Assembly: GCA_964618405.1 (NCBI GenBank)
Contig: CAZUAY010000187.1
Location: 1 to 7,958, forward strand
DNA from: JBBQIY01 sp964618405
Lineage (GTDB): Bacteria > Verrucomicrobiota > Kiritimatiellia > RFP12 > UBA3636
Length of the DNA stretch: 7,958 nucleotides
Direction: 5' to 3'
Each line of letters begins with the position of its first letter. Positions within the stretch are counted from its first letter, which is position 1. The notes under the pieces are model-generated. The model was not told the origin of the DNA, did no database searches, and worked only from the letters and a program-made list of their open reading frames with translations. Positions 6,547 through 7,958 of the stretch are shown piece by piece. The translations under genes were made by a program, and so were the position numbers.

Positions 6547-7755
6547 GTGGATGCGGAAAGCCAACAGCGTTGCATCTTGCATGTCGACATGGACGCCTTC
6601 TTCGCTTCTGTCGAACAGCACGATCATCCCGAACTTCGCGGCAAGCCTGTTGTCGTCGGCAGCGGTCCGCATGAACGCGGTGTCGTGTCCACCGCCTCCT
6701 ACGAAGCACGCCAATTCGGCATCCACTCCGCCATGCCCTCGCGCGAAGCGTATCGCCGATGCCCTCATGCGATCTTCGTCCCCGTGAACGGCGCACGCTA
6801 TCATGAAGTATCCGCGCAAGTGTTTTCGATTTTCGAACGCTACACACCTTTTATCGAAGGTCTTTCCTGCGACGAAGCGTTCCTCGATGTTACTGGCTCG
6901 TTTAAACTTTTCGGCGATGGCGAAACCATTGGCAAGCGCATCCGCGCCGATATTGCCCGCGAACTCGGGCTCACGGCCTCCGTCGGCGTCGCCACAAATA
7001 AATTTCTCGCCAAAATCGGGAGCGAAATGAAGAAGCCGGATGGTCTCACACAGATCCCCTCTGCCCCAGAAGAAATCACAGCGTTTCTCGCCCCTCTGCC
7101 CATTCGAAAAATTTTCGGCATCGGCAAGACCACGGGTGGCATCCTTGAAGCGGCTGGCATCCGAACCATCGGCGACATCCAGCGTGGCAGAGTCGAGACC
7201 CTGACACGTCTCGTCGGTGAAAGCGGCGCGCTTCATCTGCGGAACCTCGCCTTCGGTCTCGATGATCGCCTCGTCGAAACTGAGCGCGAGGAGAAGAGCA
7301 TTTCGCGAGAATATACGTTTTCCGAAGACGAAGAAGAGCCCGAAGTCATCCGCGCCGTCTTGATGGAACTGGCCACGGATGTCGGCCGTCAACTGCGCGA
7401 AGCGGGCAAATTCGCCTCAACAGGAAAGCTAAAGCTACGGTGGAGCGATTTCACCACGCTCACGCGCCAGCAAGGTTTCGACGCGCCTTCATGCGACGAC
7501 TTTACCTTCCGTGAATTGGCGCACGAACTCCTGGAACGCGAAAAGCTCAATGGCCGCCCTGTTCGACTCGTTGGCTTCGGCGTTACCGGCCTTGTCAGCG
7601 AACGCATAACGCAACCGTCTCTTTTCAGTGAAGATGACGACAAACGCCGTAAGCGCGAAAGCGTCTGTAAAGTCCTCGATGACATCCGTCAAAATCTCAA
7701 CGGTGGCGCTATTGGCTTTGCAGGCAGCACCCGTCCCGAAAAAACCACTGAATGA
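6547..7755 (+). CDS. dinB: DNA polymerase IV (Y-family translesion polymerase)
   Basis: This is a Y-family, low-fidelity polymerase that copies past damaged template bases. From GTG 6547 it has 402 residues; the ATG at 6535 would add four. HVDMDAFFASVEQ (12-24) carries the first catalytic Asp (D14) and the likely steric-gate Phe (F19). SCDEAFLDVTG (107-117) supplies D109 and E110, equal to E. coli D103 and E104, with Cys where Ile or Val is usual. GVATNKFLAKIGSEMKKPDG (147-166) is the palm/thumb signature, and a helix-hairpin-helix lies at about 187-211. The little-finger domain spans about 245-350. QPSLF (356-360) fits a sliding-clamp-binding peptide and is followed by a charged tail typical of longer DinB proteins. 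The catalytic set is complete. It starts 1 bp after the membrane-protein stop, implying translational coupling. No LexA-type operator was recognised before it. Confidence 0.95.
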   Translation: MDAESQQRCILHVDMDAFFASVEQHDHPELRGKPVVVGSGPHERGVVSTASYEARQFGIHSAMPSREAYRRCPHAIFVPVNGARYHEVSAQVFSIFERYTPFIEGLSCDEAFLDVTGSFKLFGDGETIGKRIRADIARELGLTASVGVATNKFLAKIGSEMKKPDGLTQIPSAPEEITAFLAPLPIRKIFGIGKTTGGILEAAGIRTIGDIQRGRVETLTRLVGESGALHLRNLAFGLDDRLVETEREEKSISREYTFSEDEEEPEVIRAVLMELATDVGRQLREAGKFASTGKLKLRWSDFTTLTRQQGFDAPSCDDFTFRELAHELLEREKLNGRPVRLVGFGVTGLVSERITQPSLFSEDDDKRRKRESVCKVLDDIRQNLNGGAIGFAGSTRPEKTTE

Positions 7756-7808
7756 TCAACAGCCTGGCTCAGAGCAACAACCGAGAGCGTGAATGAGAAT
7801 GGAAATTC

Positions 7809-7958
7809 TTACAACAACGAGACGCAGCGTAGAGACAGGGTCAACCCTGAAAATAAGAAATCCTCCCACCGCTTGCCCGAAGCAATAAGCACCGCATACT
7901 GCAACTCGACACGTCGGACGAATTCTTCGTCGCCAATGGCGATCGGAGACTTCACCAT
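7809..7958 (-). CDS. Possible partial hypothetical ORF at the right edge
   Basis: A minus-strand frame is open from the right edge, where an ATG occupies 7956-7958, to a TAA at 7809-7811, giving 49 residues that begin MVKSPIAIGDEEFVRRVE. The ATG may be an internal Met of a longer gene whose 5' part lies outside the window, because no upstream bases are available to judge a ribosome site. The GDEEFVRRVE stretch looks protein-like, but the last 15 residues (SGLTLSLRCVSLL and neighbours) run through the palindromic patch at 7822-7849 and may be a replaced or truncated end. I recognise no family. It converges on dinB. Confidence 0.22.
   Translation of the reverse strand: MVKSPIAIGDEEFVRRVELQYAVLIASGKRWEDFLFSGLTLSLRCVSLL
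7822..7849. repeat. Compact palindromic patch after dinB
   Basis: ACGC-A-GCGT (7822-7830) is followed within 6 bases by CAGGGT-CA-ACCCTG (7836-7849), and GAGAC occurs at 7819-7823 and 7832-7836. The bases lie in the dinB 3' flank with no T-run, so they are not a standard terminator. The arrangement would fit a small dispersed repeat, which one window cannot test. Confidence 0.35.

Noticed and set aside
6526..7392. 288-codon minus-strand frame opposite dinB
   Set aside because: It is complementary to the conserved catalytic half of DinB; no family resemblance or independent signals.
7917..7931. GACGAA-TTC-TTCGTC inverted repeat as a terminator
   Set aside because: No T-run follows, and on the minus strand it simply spells the codons of a GDEEFV peptide.
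1..7958. CRISPR array, prophage, toxin-antitoxin or defence system
   Set aside because: No regularly spaced repeats, no integrase or nuclease genes, and no small paired ORFs with such domains were found; the four genes are housekeeping or DNA-repair genes.

Overview
The window holds four ordinary bacterial genes: carB on the minus strand, then argH, an AI-2E-family membrane protein gene and dinB on the plus strand. The DNA is moderately GC-rich and densely coded. Host identity cannot be fixed from this window. The argininosuccinate lyase belongs to the sequence type I associate with Bacteroidetes (an FTVGKD-type N-terminus and a MPSS-GLW motif) rather than the E. coli type. Together with the GC level and the scattered arginine genes, this makes a Gram-negative from the PVC/FCB side of the tree a reasonable but weak guess.

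Layout: bases 1-330 carry no gene I can call. They contain short open frames on both strands and a cluster of inverted repeats in the first 96 bases. carB (minus) fills 331-3540. A 241-bp intergenic stretch (3541-3781) separates it from argH, and the two genes are transcribed away from each other. argH (3782-5164), the AI-2E-family protein (5223-6545) and dinB (6547-7755) lie head to tail with gaps of 58 bp and 1 bp, so they probably share a transcript. The last 203 bases hold no complete gene: a short minus-strand frame touches the right edge, and there is a compact palindromic patch.

Functionally, carB makes carbamoyl phosphate, which feeds citrulline/arginine and pyrimidine synthesis, and argH performs the last step of arginine synthesis. 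The divergent pair could therefore be co-regulated from the shared spacer. The AI-2E-family protein and the translesion polymerase have no evident link to arginine and look like passengers of the operon. I found no CRISPR array, rRNA, recognisable tRNA, intact insertion sequence or defence system. The window looks like core chromosome, and the less-explained parts are the two flanks and the carB-argH spacer.
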